Positions 45,215-46,120 of a stretch of 46,120 nucleotides of DNA are shown piece after piece. The DNA is from Flavobacterium sp. (lineage in GTDB: Bacteria > Bacteroidota > Bacteroidia > Flavobacteriales > Flavobacteriaceae), in assembly GCF_027490375.1 (NCBI RefSeq), contig NZ_JAIXYH010000063.1, forward strand, positions 1-46,120. The letters are read 5' to 3'. The notes beneath the pieces are model-generated. The model saw only the letters and a list, made by a program, of their open reading frames with translations. It did no database searches and was not told the origin of the DNA. Each line of letters begins with the position of its first letter. The stretch's first letter is position 1. Position numbers and translations under genes: made by a program.

Positions 45215-46120
45215 TTAGTTCTTAAATGGGAACTTTCTCACATAAACTTCATTTTGCGCATCGTAGATTTTCACTAAGACGATCTGCGTTTCTGCTTGAA
45301 ACTCTGTTGCTGTAAATCGTGCTTGTGCTGCTTGCGCTTTGCTGTACAACAAACGTCCGCGTAAATCGTAGATTTCTACTTTCGCGATATCGAATCCTTG
45401 AGCTTGTAGCTGTAAGTGCTGATTCTGCGTAACCAGTACATCGGTACCTTTTGTAATCGTGCCCACACCGAGCGTTTCAGCTTGATAAACTATCGTAAAA
45501 CGCTGATCAAAACTACCTGCTTCTGTGATGAAGTTATAGGCCGATTCGCTTAAGTTGTGCGTGATTCCACTCACTGCATCGTGCACATAAATGGCTTGTC
45601 CTTCTGCAAAAACGCCATCGAAATGATCGATGCTAATGCTGTAACTGCCACTTTGCGCCGCTACAAATCGCAACGGAACTTGGTCGGTGTTGGCAAACGG
45701 AAGTGCACGTGCCTGAATAACCAAACCTTGACCGTCGATGACACTCGCCAGCGCATTAGTTCCTTCTAACAAAGTACCGTCGTACGATGCATCAATACCG
45801 TTACTGGCTCCTTGAATGTAGCCAATCAAAATCTGATTCACCGGTTGGTTTTCTGCCGAAAGGTTCAACCAAAAACGATGACGCTCGATGTTTTCTCTAA
45901 AAAACTGATTCTGATTGTTGCCGGTTCGCATGCTGTTGGTAAAAGTTGCCGTTCCAGCAGTCGATTTCTTTAAAATAAAACCTTGACCCACTTGGATACT
46001 GCCGTTTGGCGTCGGACCACCGGCTGTAGCTGCTGTACCTCCCGAGAGGTTAAACGACGCATAGTTGGCCGCTGCCGTAGCTCCTTGCTGGCTGTGTGTC
46101 CAGAAGTAGATTGTTCCCGG
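45215..46120 (-). CDS. T9SS type A cargo protein, C-terminal part (5' end outside window)
   Basis: The frame stays open to the right edge, giving 301 visible residues and no true start; a GTG at 45991 is internal (V of QVGQGF). The visible part opens with GTIYFWTHSQQ and QVGQGFILK, which match the shared region of the two giants. The cargo module follows (FWLNLSAENQPVNQILIGYI ... AIYVHDAVSG ... EAGSFDQRFTIVY), then a type A sorting domain (VEIYDLRGRLLYSKAQ ... VLVKIYDAQNEVYVRKF). It is the fourth member of the leftward cargo cluster, and a large passenger region upstream is expected. The module is more diverged than in the giants, with DMYF replaced. Confidence 0.88.
   Translation of the reverse strand, partial: PGTIYFWTHSQQGATAAANYASFNLSGGTAATAGGPTPNGSIQVGQGFILKKSTAGTATFTNSMRTGNNQNQFFRENIERHRFWLNLSAENQPVNQILIGYIQGASNGIDASYDGTLLEGTNALASVIDGQGLVIQARALPFANTDQVPLRFVAAQSGSYSISIDHFDGVFAEGQAIYVHDAVSGITHNLSESAYNFITEAGSFDQRFTIVYQAETLGVGTITKGTDVLVTQNQHLQLQAQGFDIAKVEIYDLRGRLLYSKAQAAQARFTATEFQAETQIVLVKIYDAQNEVYVRKFPFKN

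Overview
The window looks like chromosomal DNA of a Bacteroidota bacterium of the class Flavobacteriia. Several things point there: type IX secretion system (T9SS) sorting domains of both kinds, a PorP/SprF protein followed by OmpA-fold partners, A-rich ribosome-binding regions without clear Shine-Dalgarno sites, -7 promoter boxes of the form TAnnTTTG, and flavobacterial housekeeping families such as a long GAPDH and a mitochondrial-type aconitase. I see no rRNA, tRNA, CRISPR array, insertion sequence or prophage.

Left part (1-6.7 kb): a T9SS type B export module on the plus strand. It begins with the 3' part of a DUF11-repeat adhesin carrying a gliding-motility-type (CHU_C) C-terminal domain. 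PorP/SprF and two tandem paralogous TPR/PD40/OmpA proteins (PorE-like) follow. The module probably exports and anchors the adhesin.

Middle (6.7-30 kb): housekeeping genes. Two periplasmic parvulin chaperones and a MoxR ATPase are followed by aconitase, which converges on GAPDH with a GC-rich, hairpin-dense non-coding segment between them. Next come an HtrA protease, the dapF-GNAT-mltG-DUF2279 cluster, an exported lysozyme-fold protein, the leftward operon dnaA-LMW phosphatase-RsmI-like methylase, a hotdog thioesterase, the leftward operon ribD-HAD-YigZ, prmC, a MacB-type permease and hisS.

Right part (30-46 kb): four consecutive leftward genes for T9SS type A cargo. They are a 263-residue protein, two giants of 2220 and 2165 residues, and a fourth gene cut by the right edge. 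The giants combine a glycine-rich head, ASH-like repeats, a LamG fold and a shared C-terminal region. All four end in the same module plus sorting domain. Each gene has its own terminator, and putative promoters are visible for the first three, so each is probably transcribed alone.

The most interesting non-coding signals are three. One is a dispersed ~135-nt element present twice (30.02-30.16 and 38.14-38.28 kb), whose flanks are conserved while the central hairpin has changed sequence but kept its pairing. The second is the multi-hairpin island between acn and gap. The third is a LacI-type palindrome over the gap promoter. Two promoters (dapF, ribD) sit so close to the start codon that leaderless mRNAs are likely. 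I found no convincing wholly new multi-gene system; the type B export module and the cargo cluster are the best candidates for specialised biology.
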